This document shows positions 1 to 8,293 of a stretch of DNA of 56,675 nucleotides, one piece after another. Under the pieces are notes generated by a model. The model was not told where the DNA came from and did no database searches. It saw only the letters and a program-made list of their open reading frames with translations. A program made the position numbers and the translations under genes. The DNA comes from Sphingomonas lycopersici (GTDB lineage Bacteria > Pseudomonadota > Alphaproteobacteria > Sphingomonadales > Sphingomonadaceae): positions 1 through 56,675 of the forward strand of contig NZ_JANFAU010000019.1 in NCBI RefSeq assembly GCF_026130605.1, written 5' to 3'. Position 1 is the first letter of the stretch; each line of letters starts with the position of its first letter.

Positions 1-2
1 CG

Positions 3-49
3 GTGCCCCTTATACGGTTTCGGCGCCGCCGAAACCGTATAAGGGGCAC
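3..49. repeat. Perfect 23-bp inverted repeat upstream of galE
   Basis: The arms at 3-25 and 27-49 are exact reverse complements around one unpaired base (C26). The element ends 17 bases before the galE start codon and no T-run follows, so it does not look like a standard terminator. It could be a terminator stem for an upstream gene, a REP-like palindrome or a protein-binding dyad. The near-zero loop argues that it would need cruciform extrusion or a trimmed stem to fold. It lies at the very edge of the window, so its left context is unknown. Confidence 0.75.
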
Positions 50-66
50 GCGCAAAGGAGCATCGG

Positions 67-1065
67 ATGACGTTCGACGGCAAGGTGATGGTGACGGGCG
101 GGGCGGGCTATATCGGCAGCCACGCGGTGCTGGCGCTGCTCGACGCCGGTTACGAGGTGGTGGTCGTCGACAATCTCGTCACCGGCTTCGCCTGGGCGGT
201 CGATCCGCGCGCCACGCTGGTCGAGATGGCGGTCGAGGATCCCGCCGTCCGGCAAGTGATCCGCGATCACCGCGTCCGCGCGATCATGCATTTCGCCGGA
301 TCGGTGGTGGTGCCCGAATCGGTCAGCGATCCGCTCAAATATTATCGCAACAACACCGTCGCCTCGCGCGCGCTGATCGAAAGCGCGGTCGCGGAAGGGG
401 TGGCGCATTTCATCTTCTCCTCGACCGCCGCGACCTATGGCACTCCCCAGCGCGTGCCGGTGGCGGAAGGCGACCCGACCGTGCCGATCAATCCCTATGG
501 CATGTCGAAGCTGATGACCGAGGCGATGCTGCGCGACGTCGCGGCGGCGCATCCGATCAATTATTGCGCATTGCGCTATTTCAACGTCGCGGGTGCCGAC
601 CCGCAGGGGCGCAGCGGGCAATCGACGATCGGCGCGACGCATCTCATCAAGATCGCGGTCGAGGCGGCGACCGGCAAGCGCGGGCACGTCGGGGTGTTCG
701 GTACCGATTTCGCCACCCGCGACGGCACCGGGGTGCGCGATTATATCCATGTCTCCGATCTCGCCGATGCGCATGTCGCGGCGCTCGGGCTGCTGGTGAG
801 CCAGCCGGCGGAGAGCCATATCCTTAATTGCGGCTATGGCCGCGGCTTCTCGGTGCTCGAGGTGCTCGATGCGGTCGATCGTGTGACTAATGTAGCGATC
901 GAGCGCCGTTTCGAGGGGCGCCGCGCGGGCGATCCGGCCGAATTGGTCGCGGACAATCGCGCGATCCTCGCCGCGCTGCCGTGGCGGCCGAAGCGCGATG
1001 ACCTCGACGGCATCGTGCGCGATGCGCTGGCGTGGGAGCGGAAGCTGGCGGAGAAGGGCAAATGA
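67..1065 (+). CDS. galE: UDP-glucose 4-epimerase
   Basis: Cytoplasmic NAD-dependent epimerase that interconverts UDP-glucose and UDP-galactose, supplying sugar nucleotides for exopolysaccharide and envelope glycans. The 332-aa product has the Rossmann glycine motif TGGAGYIGSH near residues 10-19 and the YxxxK pair Y144/K148 in NPYGMSK, preceded by the FSSTAATYG serine segment. The length fits the bacterial GalE family. AAAGGAG lies just upstream of the ATG. The stop overlaps the next start as ATGA, so translation of the downstream lyase is probably coupled. Some GalE homologues accept N-acetylated sugars, and specificity cannot be read here. Confidence 0.93.
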   Translation: MTFDGKVMVTGGAGYIGSHAVLALLDAGYEVVVVDNLVTGFAWAVDPRATLVEMAVEDPAVRQVIRDHRVRAIMHFAGSVVVPESVSDPLKYYRNNTVASRALIESAVAEGVAHFIFSSTAATYGTPQRVPVAEGDPTVPINPYGMSKLMTEAMLRDVAAAHPINYCALRYFNVAGADPQGRSGQSTIGATHLIKIAVEAATGKRGHVGVFGTDFATRDGTGVRDYIHVSDLADAHVAALGLLVSQPAESHILNCGYGRGFSVLEVLDAVDRVTNVAIERRFEGRRAGDPAELVADNRAILAALPWRPKRDDLDGIVRDALAWERKLAEKGK

Positions 1066-1889
1066 GGTTGCGTTCCTTGCTGTTCGTTCCCGGCGACCGG
1101 CCGGAGCGAATGGAAAAGGCGCTCGGGCTGGGGGCGGATGCGCTGATTCTCGATTTGGAGGATTCGGTATCGCTCGCCAACAAGCCCGCGGCCCGCGCCG
1201 CGGTGCGCGCGTTCGTCGCGCGGGCGCCGGGCGGCCCGGCGCTGTTCGTGCGCATCAACCCGCTCGATTCGGCGCTGGTGGCGGACGATCTCGCCGCGCT
1301 CGCGGGGTTGCCGCTGGCCGGGATCACCTTGCCCAAGGCGGAAGGCGGCGCGTCGGTCGACGATCTTATCGCGCAGCTGCCGGGCGGCTATGCGGTGCTG
1401 CCGATCGCCAGCGAGACGCCGCGCGCGGTGTTCGCGCTCGGCACCTATAATGGCGCGCGGCTTGCCGGGCTGACCTGGGGGGCGGAGGATCTGCCCGCGG
1501 CGATCGGCGCGGCGACCTCGCGCGAGGCCGACGGCAGCTATACCGATCCCTACAAGATGGTGCGCGCGCTCACCTTGTTCGGGGCGCATGCCGCGGGTGT
1601 GCCGGCGATCGAGACGGTCTATCCCGATTTCCGCGACCTCGACGGGCTCGCGGCTTATGCCGCCCGCGCGCGGCGCGACGGGTTCGCGGGGATGATGGCG
1701 ATCCACCCGACGCAGGTGGCGGTGATCAACGCCGCCTTCACCCCCTCGGTCGAGGAGGTGGCGCATGCCCGCGCGGTGATCGACGCCTTCGCCGCCAATC
1801 CGGGGGCGGGGGTGCTCCAGCTCGACGGCAAGATGATCGACGCGCCGCACCTCAAGGCGGCGCATCGCTTACTCGCGCTGGCCGAGTAA
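1062..1889 (+). CDS. CitE-like HpcH/HpaI-family CoA-ester lyase
   Basis: A 275-aa TIM-barrel lyase of the citrate lyase beta-subunit/malyl-CoA lyase superfamily. It begins MRLRSLLFVPGDRPERM, the usual family start, and carries LILDLEDSV, which provides acidic metal-binding residues. The family cleaves or forms C-C bonds in acyl-CoA esters such as malyl-, citramalyl- or methylmalyl-CoA. No citrate lyase alpha or gamma subunit is nearby, so it is a stand-alone CitE-like enzyme of unknown substrate. The start was chosen at the ATG overlapping the galE stop, because the longer open frame has no family residues upstream. Its 3' end overlaps the convergent PAP2 gene by 21 bases. Confidence 0.85.
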   Translation: MRLRSLLFVPGDRPERMEKALGLGADALILDLEDSVSLANKPAARAAVRAFVARAPGGPALFVRINPLDSALVADDLAALAGLPLAGITLPKAEGGASVDDLIAQLPGGYAVLPIASETPRAVFALGTYNGARLAGLTWGAEDLPAAIGAATSREADGSYTDPYKMVRALTLFGAHAAGVPAIETVYPDFRDLDGLAAYAARARRDGFAGMMAIHPTQVAVINAAFTPSVEEVAHARAVIDAFAANPGAGVLQLDGKMIDAPHLKAAHRLLALAE

Positions 1890-2564
1890 ATTCATCCGCG
1901 CCTTCGCGCCGATCGACCACCAGCCGAGCGCCCACAATGTCCCGAAGCTCCACCCGGCGAGCACGTCGGACGGCCAGTGGACGCCGAGATAGACCCGGCT
2001 CGCGCCGATCGCGACGACCAGCAGCCCCGCGACGAGCGCGACATAGCGCCGCGTCGCGCGGCCGTGGGTCACCTGCGTCACCAGCGCGGCGGTGGTGAGA
2101 TAGACGATCGCGCTATTCGCGGCGTGGCCGCTGGGAAAGCTGTAGCCGCTCGCCGCGACGACATGATCGACGATATCGGGGCGCGCGCGGCCGAAGATCG
2201 CCTTGAGCAGCTCGACCGCCGCCGAGCCGAGCGCCGTCGCCAACACCACCAGCGCGGCGGTGATCCACAGCCGGCGGACGAGCAGCAGCGCGGCGGTCGC
2301 GGCGACGACGAGCGTCAAAACGGTGACGCTGCCGAGCGCGGTGACGTCGATCACCGCGTGGCGCAGCCACATCGGGCCGGCTTCGTGGAGCGCGAGGATG
2401 ATCGCGCGGTCGAAGCCGAACGGATGGCTGGCGAGGATCATCCCCGCCGCCAGCGCGACGATAACGGCAGCGGCGATCAGCCCCGCGCCGATCATCTTGT
2501 GGCTGGGATGGGCGACGCCGGGCGGAACCGGCTCTTCGTGATCGAGCAAGGGCGCGTCGTGCAT
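1869..2564 (-). CDS. PAP2-family membrane phosphatase
   Basis: A 231-aa polytopic membrane protein with the three PAP2 phosphatase signatures in order: KAIFGRARPD, YSFPSGHAANS and SRVYLGVHWPSDV. Members dephosphorylate phosphatidic acid, undecaprenyl pyrophosphate or related lipid phosphates at the membrane. A hydrophobic helix follows a soluble N-terminus of about 25 residues. The start was taken at MHDAPLLDHEEP, because the longer frame runs into the upstream repeat and reads low-complexity Pro/Arg sequence. The substrate is undetermined; a UppP-like or lipid A phosphatase role is possible. Confidence 0.88.
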   Translation of the reverse strand: MHDAPLLDHEEPVPPGVAHPSHKMIGAGLIAAAVIVALAAGMILASHPFGFDRAIILALHEAGPMWLRHAVIDVTALGSVTVLTLVVAATAALLLVRRLWITAALVVLATALGSAAVELLKAIFGRARPDIVDHVVAASGYSFPSGHAANSAIVYLTTAALVTQVTHGRATRRYVALVAGLLVVAIGASRVYLGVHWPSDVLAGWSFGTLWALGWWSIGAKARMNLLGQRE

Positions 2565-2626
2565 CGCGCGGGTTAAGCGTGAAAGGCGGGCGGGTGGCAA
2601 GCGGCGGCGCCCTCTCTTTCTGCTTC

Positions 2627-2741
2627 CTTCCCCCCTCCCGGGAAGGGAGGGGGCGGGGGTGGGTTGGCCTGCGAGGATACCAATGCGGTGCCCCCCATAC
2701 CCACCCACCCCCAGCCCCTCCCTTCCAGGGAGGGGAGAAGG
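2627..2741. repeat. Long imperfect inverted repeat between PAP2 and porin genes
   Basis: Arms of about 41 bases (2627-2667 and 2701-2741) are near-complementary with only a few mismatches. Each arm is itself a small palindrome built on CCCTCCC/GGGAGGG. The 33-base loop holds no gene. The right arm ends two bases before the porin stop codon, so the element could form the 3' end of the porin mRNA. It resembles the mobile palindromic repeats common between sphingomonad genes (family assignment is recollection, not checked). Confidence 0.7.
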
Positions 2742-2743
2742 GA

Positions 2744-4066
2744 TCAGAACGCTGCGTGGAGCCGCAGCGCGAGGACGTTCGCCGGCCCGCGCTCGCGATT
2801 ATAGCCCGGGTTGGCGATATGCTGCGCATCCACCGTCGCCTCGAACGCGGGCGCAATGTGGAGCGCGTAGAATAGTTCGGCGATCTCCTCCGCGCCGGCA
2901 TCGGGCAACTTCCCGTCGCCGACCAGCACGCCGATCCCGCCCGACGCCAGATAGCGGCGGTGCTCCGCCGAAATGCCGTTGGCGATCAGCGCCAGCCCGA
3001 TGCGATCGTCCTTGCGTCCCCAGCCGGCGCCGTGGAGCATCGCGCCGATCTGCGCGGTGCGGTCGATATCGGTGAAATCATAGGGCTCGATCGCCCCGTC
3101 GGCGATGCCTGCGCGCGCGAACACCCCGAGGTTGCCGGTCAGTTCCTGCTCGAGATTGAAATGCACCCCGATGCGCGTCATCGGCCGCCGGGTCAGCGCG
3201 AGATCGATCGGCTCGCCGGTCACCGCGGCGCGCGCCAGCGCATCGTCATAGCGGCTGAAGCGGCCGTGGTTGCGGAACAGGGTGACCCGCACCGCGCCGG
3301 GGTGGCCCGCGATGCTGTGGCGATGCTCGATCTCCGCATCGAGCTGGAACTGGCTGAAATCGCGCTCCAGCGTTTCCCCATTGGGCACCTTGGAGAGGTT
3401 GAACGCGCCGACCCGCAGCGTCCACGCGCCGCAATAATATTCCACCGCGACGCCGGTCGAATAGCCCCAGGCGTCGGCGGCATAGTCGAACGTCCCGGCG
3501 TCGACCGCCGCCCAGTTGAGGAAGTCGCTGCGCGGATCATGGGCATAAGCATTGGTGTCGAACACATCGCCGACGCCGAACTTGCCGGCGGTGATCACGA
3601 CGCGGTTGCCGTCGCGCGTGCCGCCGAGCTGATTGGCGCCGGGTGCGATATTCTCATGCCCGCCGCCGAGCCCGATCGTCTGGCGGAAGAACAGCCGCTG
3701 CAGCCGGAAATAGGGATTGCTGCGCCCGACCTTATACGCCTCCGCACTGGGGAAGCCGGCGACGCCGAGCGTATTGGACAGCCCGAAACCCTGATCGATC
3801 TCGGGATTGGCCCAGATCTCACCGCCCGCCCAGGGGCGCACCCCGAGGAACAGCGTCGCGTCGACGGTTTCCTTCGCTTGTTTCGGGGCAAGGCTGTTGG
3901 TGCCGCGGTAGGGAGAGGCGAAGCCGCCGACCCCCTGCACTACGAAGGTCGCCTGGCCGTGAACCGCCCAATCCTGGGTCGGCTGGTCGGCGTCCTGCGC
4001 CGCGGCGGGCAGGGGTAGAAAGGAAAGGCAGCCAGCGGCCACCGCGAGAAACAGCGTCTTGGTCAT
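2744..4066 (-). CDS. OprB-family carbohydrate porin
   Basis: A 440-aa outer-membrane beta-barrel. It has a signal peptide (MTKTLFLAVAAG to a PAAAQ-type cleavage site near residue 24), alternating amphipathic strands throughout, and a C-terminal phenylalanine as expected for BAM-dependent barrel insertion. The motifs AGGEIWANPEIDQGFGLSN and ANPGYNRERGP are typical of OprB-like porins, which admit mono- and oligosaccharides. The start was set at the ATG preceded by GGAGG; the longer frame begins upstream of this site. There is no sugar-utilisation gene next to it, so the substrate cannot be inferred. The following 242 bases to the LysR gene show no convincing gene. Confidence 0.85.
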   Translation of the reverse strand: MTKTLFLAVAAGCLSFLPLPAAAQDADQPTQDWAVHGQATFVVQGVGGFASPYRGTNSLAPKQAKETVDATLFLGVRPWAGGEIWANPEIDQGFGLSNTLGVAGFPSAEAYKVGRSNPYFRLQRLFFRQTIGLGGGHENIAPGANQLGGTRDGNRVVITAGKFGVGDVFDTNAYAHDPRSDFLNWAAVDAGTFDYAADAWGYSTGVAVEYYCGAWTLRVGAFNLSKVPNGETLERDFSQFQLDAEIEHRHSIAGHPGAVRVTLFRNHGRFSRYDDALARAAVTGEPIDLALTRRPMTRIGVHFNLEQELTGNLGVFARAGIADGAIEPYDFTDIDRTAQIGAMLHGAGWGRKDDRIGLALIANGISAEHRRYLASGGIGVLVGDGKLPDAGAEEIAELFYALHIAPAFEATVDAQHIANPGYNRERGPANVLALRLHAAF

Positions 4067-4308
4067 CGCGACCTCCATCGGGTCCAAAAGGGGATTCACC
4101 CGACGGAGACCGCGTGGATCGGACTAGGCCGATTGCTGCGATCCTGCCGCCAGGCAGGGGGCGTTCGGGAACAGCGAAGCGCGGCTTCTACTGTCTCCGT
4201 CGCCCGGCTGGGGGCTGGATCGGGGCATCGGTTCCTGCTTTCGTGCATCGAGTCGGAATTGGCTCGACCGCGCGGCTCTTAGACCCGCAATGTGACGGAT
4301 CAAGTACG

Positions 4309-5196
4309 TCAGTCGTGCAATCGTTCCGAAAGGAATGCGATCAACGCCTCGACCCGCGCGGGACGCAACGGGCTGGGCGGGGTGAGCAGATGCAGCCCGA
4401 CCGGGGCGGGGCGCCATTCGGGGAGAATCTCGGTCAGCCGCCCGTCGTTGAGCGCGTCGCCGAGGATGAAATCGGGCAGGCGCGCGATGCCGAGCCCGGC
4501 GATCAGCGCCGGCATCAGCGAATCGCCGCTGTTGGCGGCAAGCGGCCCGCTCGCGCGCACCGCGACCTCCGCCCCGCCCGGCCCGCGGAAGCGCCAGGGG
4601 CCGGTGACGTTGGTGTAGCCGAGAAGGCGGTGGTCGCCCAATTCGCCCGGGTGGCGCGGGGTGCCGTAGCGTTCGAGATAGGCCGGCGCGGCGACGATAT
4701 GCGAGGCGACGCTGCGCAGCCGCCGCGCCCGCAGCGAACTATCGGGCAATTCGGCGATGCGCAGCGCGACATCGAACCCCTCGGCGACGATATCGACCCG
4801 CGCGTCTGACAAAGCGAGCTCGATCTCGATCGCGGGATGCGCGGCGAGAAATTCGGCGATCAGCGGCGCGACATGCGTGACCCCGAAGGTCATCGGCGCG
4901 GCGACGCGCAGCCGGCCCGCGGGGGCCGAGGCGGCATCGTGCGCCGCCTCCTCCGCCGCCACCGCTTCCGCCAACATGCGCTGCGCGCGTTCGGCGAGCG
5001 GCTTGCCCGCCTCGGTCAGCGTCAGCCGGCGCGAGGTGCGGTGGAACAGCGACTGGCCGAGCGACGCTTCGAGCCGCGCCACCGCCTTGGACACGGTCGC
5101 CTTGGAAACCCCCATCGCGGTGGCGGCGGCGCTGAACGAACTGTGATCCGCCACGGTGGCGAAGGTCGCCCAGGCCTCGAGGTCCGGCAGTCGCAT
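4309..5196 (-). CDS. LysR-family regulator of the pirin cassette
   Basis: A 295-aa LysR-type regulator. The N-terminal winged helix-turn-helix is clear (FSAAATAMGVSKATVSKAVARLE, followed by LFHRTSRRLTLTEAG), with a periplasmic-binding-like effector domain from about residue 90. It is transcribed away from the pirin-wrbA-dioxygenase genes, the usual layout when a LysR protein controls its neighbour and itself. The ATG at 5196 follows AGGGG; a TTG three bases upstream is the alternative. The effector is unknown, but quinones or aromatic electrophiles would fit the targets. Confidence 0.9.
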   Translation of the reverse strand: MRLPDLEAWATFATVADHSSFSAAATAMGVSKATVSKAVARLEASLGQSLFHRTSRRLTLTEAGKPLAERAQRMLAEAVAAEEAAHDAASAPAGRLRVAAPMTFGVTHVAPLIAEFLAAHPAIEIELALSDARVDIVAEGFDVALRIAELPDSSLRARRLRSVASHIVAAPAYLERYGTPRHPGELGDHRLLGYTNVTGPWRFRGPGGAEVAVRASGPLAANSGDSLMPALIAGLGIARLPDFILGDALNDGRLTEILPEWRPAPVGLHLLTPPSPLRPARVEALIAFLSERLHD

Positions 5197-5211
5197 CAAT
5201 CACCCCTATCG

Positions 5212-5237
5212 GGAAACGATTCGTTTCGAACGTTTCC
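5212..5237. promoter_or_regulatory. Nested dyads in the LysR/pirin divergent region
   Basis: Two overlapping dyads are visible. GAAACGA and TCGTTTC (5213-5219, 5221-5227) flank one central base, and GGAAACG (5212-5218) pairs with CGTTTCC (5231-5237). Both lie in the 94-base divergent region and share the GAAACG half-site. They are the best candidate operator for the LysR protein encoded to the left. The spacing does not fix which pair is used. Confidence 0.5.
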
Positions 5238-5290
5238 GTTTTCGCGTTGATCGCGCCAACCTATGTTCGCGTCAAGCAATGGAGGTTCTG

Positions 5291-6013
5291 ATGACCGACA
5301 TCCTGACCCATTCCGGTATCGAGCGCCGCGCGTTCGACAGCCTCGGCCACGCCGATCACGGCTGGCTCGACGCGCATCATCATTTCTCCTTCGCCGATTA
5401 CGACGATCCGGCGCGGATGGGATGGGGCGCGATCCTTGTATGGAACGACGATACGATCGCGCCGCAGAGCGGTTTCCCGCCGCATCCGCATCGCGACATG
5501 GAGATCATCACCTACGTTCGCAGCGGGGCGATCACGCACCAGGATTCGCTGGGCAATCGCGGGCGCACCGCCGCCGGCGACGTCCAGGTGATGAGCGCCG
5601 GTTCGGGCGTCCGCCACGCCGAATATAATCTGGAAGACGAGGCGACGACCCTGTTCCAGATCTGGATCCTGCCGCGCCAGCCGGGCGGCAACCCAAGCTG
5701 GGGCGCCAAGCCCTTCCCGAAAGGCGATCGCTCGGGCCGGTTCGTCACGCTGGCGAGCGGCTTCGGCGACGACGGCGACGCGCTGCCGATCCGCGCCGAT
5801 GCGCGCGTGCTGGGCGCGACGCTCAAGGCGGGCGAATCGCTCGACTATGATCTCGGCGCCGGGCGCCACGGCTATCTCGTCCCCGCCACCGGGCGGATCA
5901 CGATCAACGGCGAGCCCTTCGCGGCGCGCGACGGCGCGGCGCTGTCGGGCGGGCGGCGCTTCACGATCGCGGCGCAGGAAGATGCCGAGCTCGTGATGGT
6001 CGATTCGAACTAA
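5291..6013 (+). CDS. Pirin-family bicupin protein
   Basis: A 240-aa pirin. The N-terminal cupin carries HPHRDMEIITYVRSG and a downstream HAEYN, which supply His/Glu ligands for a non-haem metal, and a degenerate C-terminal cupin follows. Bacterial pirins act as quercetin 2,3-dioxygenases or as redox-sensitive regulators of dehydrogenases. GGAGG is six bases from the chosen ATG; the longer frame crosses into the operator and lacks family sequence. It is first in a cassette with wrbA and a DODA-type dioxygenase, suggesting aromatic or quinone detoxification. Confidence 0.9.
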   Translation: MTDILTHSGIERRAFDSLGHADHGWLDAHHHFSFADYDDPARMGWGAILVWNDDTIAPQSGFPPHPHRDMEIITYVRSGAITHQDSLGNRGRTAAGDVQVMSAGSGVRHAEYNLEDEATTLFQIWILPRQPGGNPSWGAKPFPKGDRSGRFVTLASGFGDDGDALPIRADARVLGATLKAGESLDYDLGAGRHGYLVPATGRITINGEPFAARDGAALSGGRRFTIAAQEDAELVMVDSN

Positions 6014-6025
6014 CCTGTCCCCCCA

Positions 6026-6060
6026 GCCGCCCGGTCTTCCCCCCCCCCCCGCCGGGCGGC
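6026..6060 (+). other. Hairpin enclosing a 12-C homopolymer, pirin-wrbA spacer
   Basis: Perfect 9-bp arms GCCGCCCGG (6026-6034) and CCGGGCGGC (6052-6060) enclose a loop that includes an unbroken run of 12 C at 6039-6050. No T-run follows, so it is not a classical terminator; it could be a partial terminator or mRNA-stability element. The homopolymer is slippage-prone, and its length may be uncertain in the assembly. Confidence 0.7.
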
Positions 6061-6089
6061 ACCCCCTTTCTTCAAATGGAGCTGACACA

Positions 6090-6692
6090 ATGACCAAGGT
6101 TCTGGTGCTTTATTATTCGTCCTACGGCCATATCGAGCAGATGGCCGACGCGATGGCGGAAGGCGCGCGTTCGGCCGGGGCCGAGGTGGATATCCGCCGC
6201 GTCCCCGAAACCGCGCCCGCCGAGGTGGTGAAGGCCGCCGGCTTCAAGACCGATACCGCGCATCCGGTGATCGAAGGCCCCGATGCGATGGGCGATTACG
6301 ACGCGGTGATCGTCGGCGCGCCGACCCGTTTCGGGCGGATGCCGAGCCAGATGGCGGCATTCTGGGATACCGCGGGCGGCTTGTGGATGCGCGGCGGGCT
6401 CGTCGGCAAGGTTGGCGGCGCCTTCACGTCGAGCGCTTCGCAGCACGGCGGGCAGGAAACCACCCTGTTCTCGATCATCACCAACCTGCTGCACCACGGC
6501 ATGACGATCGTCGGGCTCGATTACGGCTTCACCGAGCAGATGGGCGTCGACAAGGTCCGCGGCGGCGCGCCTTATGGCGCGACGACGATCGCGGGCGGCG
6601 ATGGCAGCCGCCAGCCGAGCGCGGAGGAACTCGACGGCGCACGCTATCAGGGCCGCCGCATCGCCGAGACAGCGGCGAAGCTGAAGGGGTAA
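6090..6692 (+). CDS. wrbA: NAD(P)H:quinone oxidoreductase, WrbA type
   Basis: A 200-aa flavodoxin-fold FMN enzyme that reduces quinones by two electrons, avoiding semiquinone radicals. The FMN phosphate loop YYSSYGHIEQMA is near residues 8-19, and PTRFGRMPSQMAAFWD and the SASQHGGQETTLFS segment are characteristic of WrbA. The length matches E. coli WrbA (198 aa). The start has GGAG upstream and sits 76 bases after the pirin stop, with the C-tract hairpin between. Confidence 0.94.
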   Translation: MTKVLVLYYSSYGHIEQMADAMAEGARSAGAEVDIRRVPETAPAEVVKAAGFKTDTAHPVIEGPDAMGDYDAVIVGAPTRFGRMPSQMAAFWDTAGGLWMRGGLVGKVGGAFTSSASQHGGQETTLFSIITNLLHHGMTIVGLDYGFTEQMGVDKVRGGAPYGATTIAGGDGSRQPSAEELDGARYQGRRIAETAAKLKG

Positions 6693-6742
6693 GGTTGTCT
6701 GGAAATGCGCTGAAACCGCATTTTCCAAAGGACTCTAAGATC

Positions 6743-7531
6743 ATGACCACCCAGCCCGCATTGTTCGTGTCGCACGGCTCGCCGATGATCGTCGCCGAGC
6801 CGGGCGCGGCGCGCGACTTCCTCAGCGGGCTGGGCGACATGCTAAAGCGCCCGGCGGCGATCCTCGTCGTCTCGGCGCATCACGATATGCCCGGCGCGGT
6901 GGTGACGACCGCGGCACACCCGGGGACGATCCACGATTTCGGCGGATTCCCCGAGGCGCTCTATCGGCTCGACTATCCGGCACCCGGCGCGCCCGATCTC
7001 GCCGCGCGGGTCGCGACGCTGGTTGCCGACTCAGGCGTGCCGGTCCGTGCCGATCCGACGCGCGGGTTCGATCACGGCGCGTGGGTGCCGTTGCTGCTCG
7101 GCTGGCCGGCGGCGGATATTCCGGTCGTCCAGCTTTCGATCAGCAGCGAACACAACCCCGATTGGCATCATCGCATCGGCACGGCGCTCGCGCCGCTGCG
7201 CGCGGACAATGTGCTGGTGATCGGATCGGGCAGCATGACTCACAATCTGCGCGAGGTGTTCGCCGCGCGCCGCACGGTCGACGCGCCGACCCCCGAATGG
7301 GTCAGCGCCTTCGCCGAGTGGATGCACGCGCGGCTGACCGCGGGCGATACGCGCGCGGTGCTCGACGCGATCGAGATCGCGCCCGAGGGGCGGCGCAATC
7401 ACCCGACCCCCGATCACCTGCTGCCGCTCTACACCGCGCTCGGCGCGGGCGGCGCGGGAGCCAAGGCGATCCGGCTCCACCACAGCTACACGTATGGCGT
7501 GCTGGCGATGGACGCTTATTCCTTCGACTGA
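6743..7531 (+). CDS. Class III extradiol dioxygenase, YgiD/DODA type
   Basis: A 262-aa member of the LigB-like extradiol ring-cleavage family that includes 4,5-DOPA dioxygenase. Candidate metal-ligand and catalytic histidines sit in LFVSHGSPM, VVSAHHDMPG and TRGFDHGAWVPL. The start was placed at the ATG after AAAGGA; the longer frame is out of the family and overlaps wrbA in another frame. As the third gene of the LysR-pirin-WrbA cassette it probably handles a catecholic substrate. The 3' end overlaps the convergent M15 peptidase gene by 16 bases. Confidence 0.88.
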   Translation: MTTQPALFVSHGSPMIVAEPGAARDFLSGLGDMLKRPAAILVVSAHHDMPGAVVTTAAHPGTIHDFGGFPEALYRLDYPAPGAPDLAARVATLVADSGVPVRADPTRGFDHGAWVPLLLGWPAADIPVVQLSISSEHNPDWHHRIGTALAPLRADNVLVIGSGSMTHNLREVFAARRTVDAPTPEWVSAFAEWMHARLTAGDTRAVLDAIEIAPEGRRNHPTPDHLLPLYTALGAGGAGAKAIRLHHSYTYGVLAMDAYSFD

Positions 7532-8247
7532 CCCGGCGCCTGCTCGGTCACGGTGGCTTTCGCCCCGGCGGCGACCTGATCGGGGATCGCCGGATCGGCG
7601 GGGAAATCGCGCCGTGCGCGGGCGAACAGGAAGCGCGCCCGCGCGGCGCCCGGCTCGCTCGCGCTGGTGCCGACCCAGCGCCAGTGCCACGGCTCCCATT
7701 TCACGCGCTGGATATTGCTCGGCGGGAAGGACATTTCGAAGCCGAAACGCGGCGCGTTCTCGCGCAGCCAGCGGAAGGCGGGCTTGGCGGCCATGCAGCC
7801 TTCGGCGTCGCGGCAGCCGTCGGCCGGGCGGACGGTGAAATCGAGCGCATAGCCGGTGCCGTGCTCGCTATGCCCCGGCGGCGCGACCGAAATCGAGCGA
7901 TCGCCGTCGGTCGCCTCGGCGCGGGGCTTGCAGAAGGTCGCCTCCTGCGATTCGAGCGACCGGTGGCACGACAAGGCATAGAGCCGCCCCTGCACCGCCG
8001 GGTCGCCCGCCGCCGCGGTGAGCAGGCGTTCGAGCGCGGCCATCGCCTCGGGGCGCAGCCGGCAGGTGCCAATGATCGCCACCCCCGGCGGGGCGGTCAC
8101 CAGATCGCGGTCGGCGGCGTCGCCATAGGGCAGATGCCCCAACGCCCGCCCGTCGGCGGCGACCAGGGCGCTCGCCCCGCCGCACACCTGCGCTTCGACC
8201 GGCGCGGCGATGAGGAGCGATATCAGGAAAAGGCTGCGCAGCATCAT
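7516..8247 (-). CDS. M15-family D-alanyl-D-alanine carboxypeptidase, secreted
   Basis: A 243-aa zinc peptidase of the VanY/DdpX class that trims D-Ala from peptidoglycan stem peptides in the periplasm. It has a signal peptide (LRSLFLISLLIAAPVEAQ), the first zinc motif SEHGTGYALD, and the C-terminal EPWHWRW that supplies the remaining zinc ligand. The start is the first of two adjacent ATGs preceded by AGAGGA; the second at 8244 is equally possible. It is divergent from the pseudouridine synthase gene, with only 46 bases between start codons. Confidence 0.87.
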   Translation of the reverse strand: MMLRSLFLISLLIAAPVEAQVCGGASALVAADGRALGHLPYGDAADRDLVTAPPGVAIIGTCRLRPEAMAALERLLTAAAGDPAVQGRLYALSCHRSLESQEATFCKPRAEATDGDRSISVAPPGHSEHGTGYALDFTVRPADGCRDAEGCMAAKPAFRWLRENAPRFGFEMSFPPSNIQRVKWEPWHWRWVGTSASEPGAARARFLFARARRDFPADPAIPDQVAAGAKATVTEQAPGQSKE

Positions 8248-8293
8248 GTCGCTTCCTCTGGCCTCGAAGCGTGGTCGGTGGCAAGGGCGGGGC

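Noticed and set aside
4124..4417. A 97-codon minus-strand frame between the porin and LysR genes
   Set aside because: Overlaps the 3' end of the LysR gene, no ribosome-binding site, Arg/Ala/Ser-rich composition.
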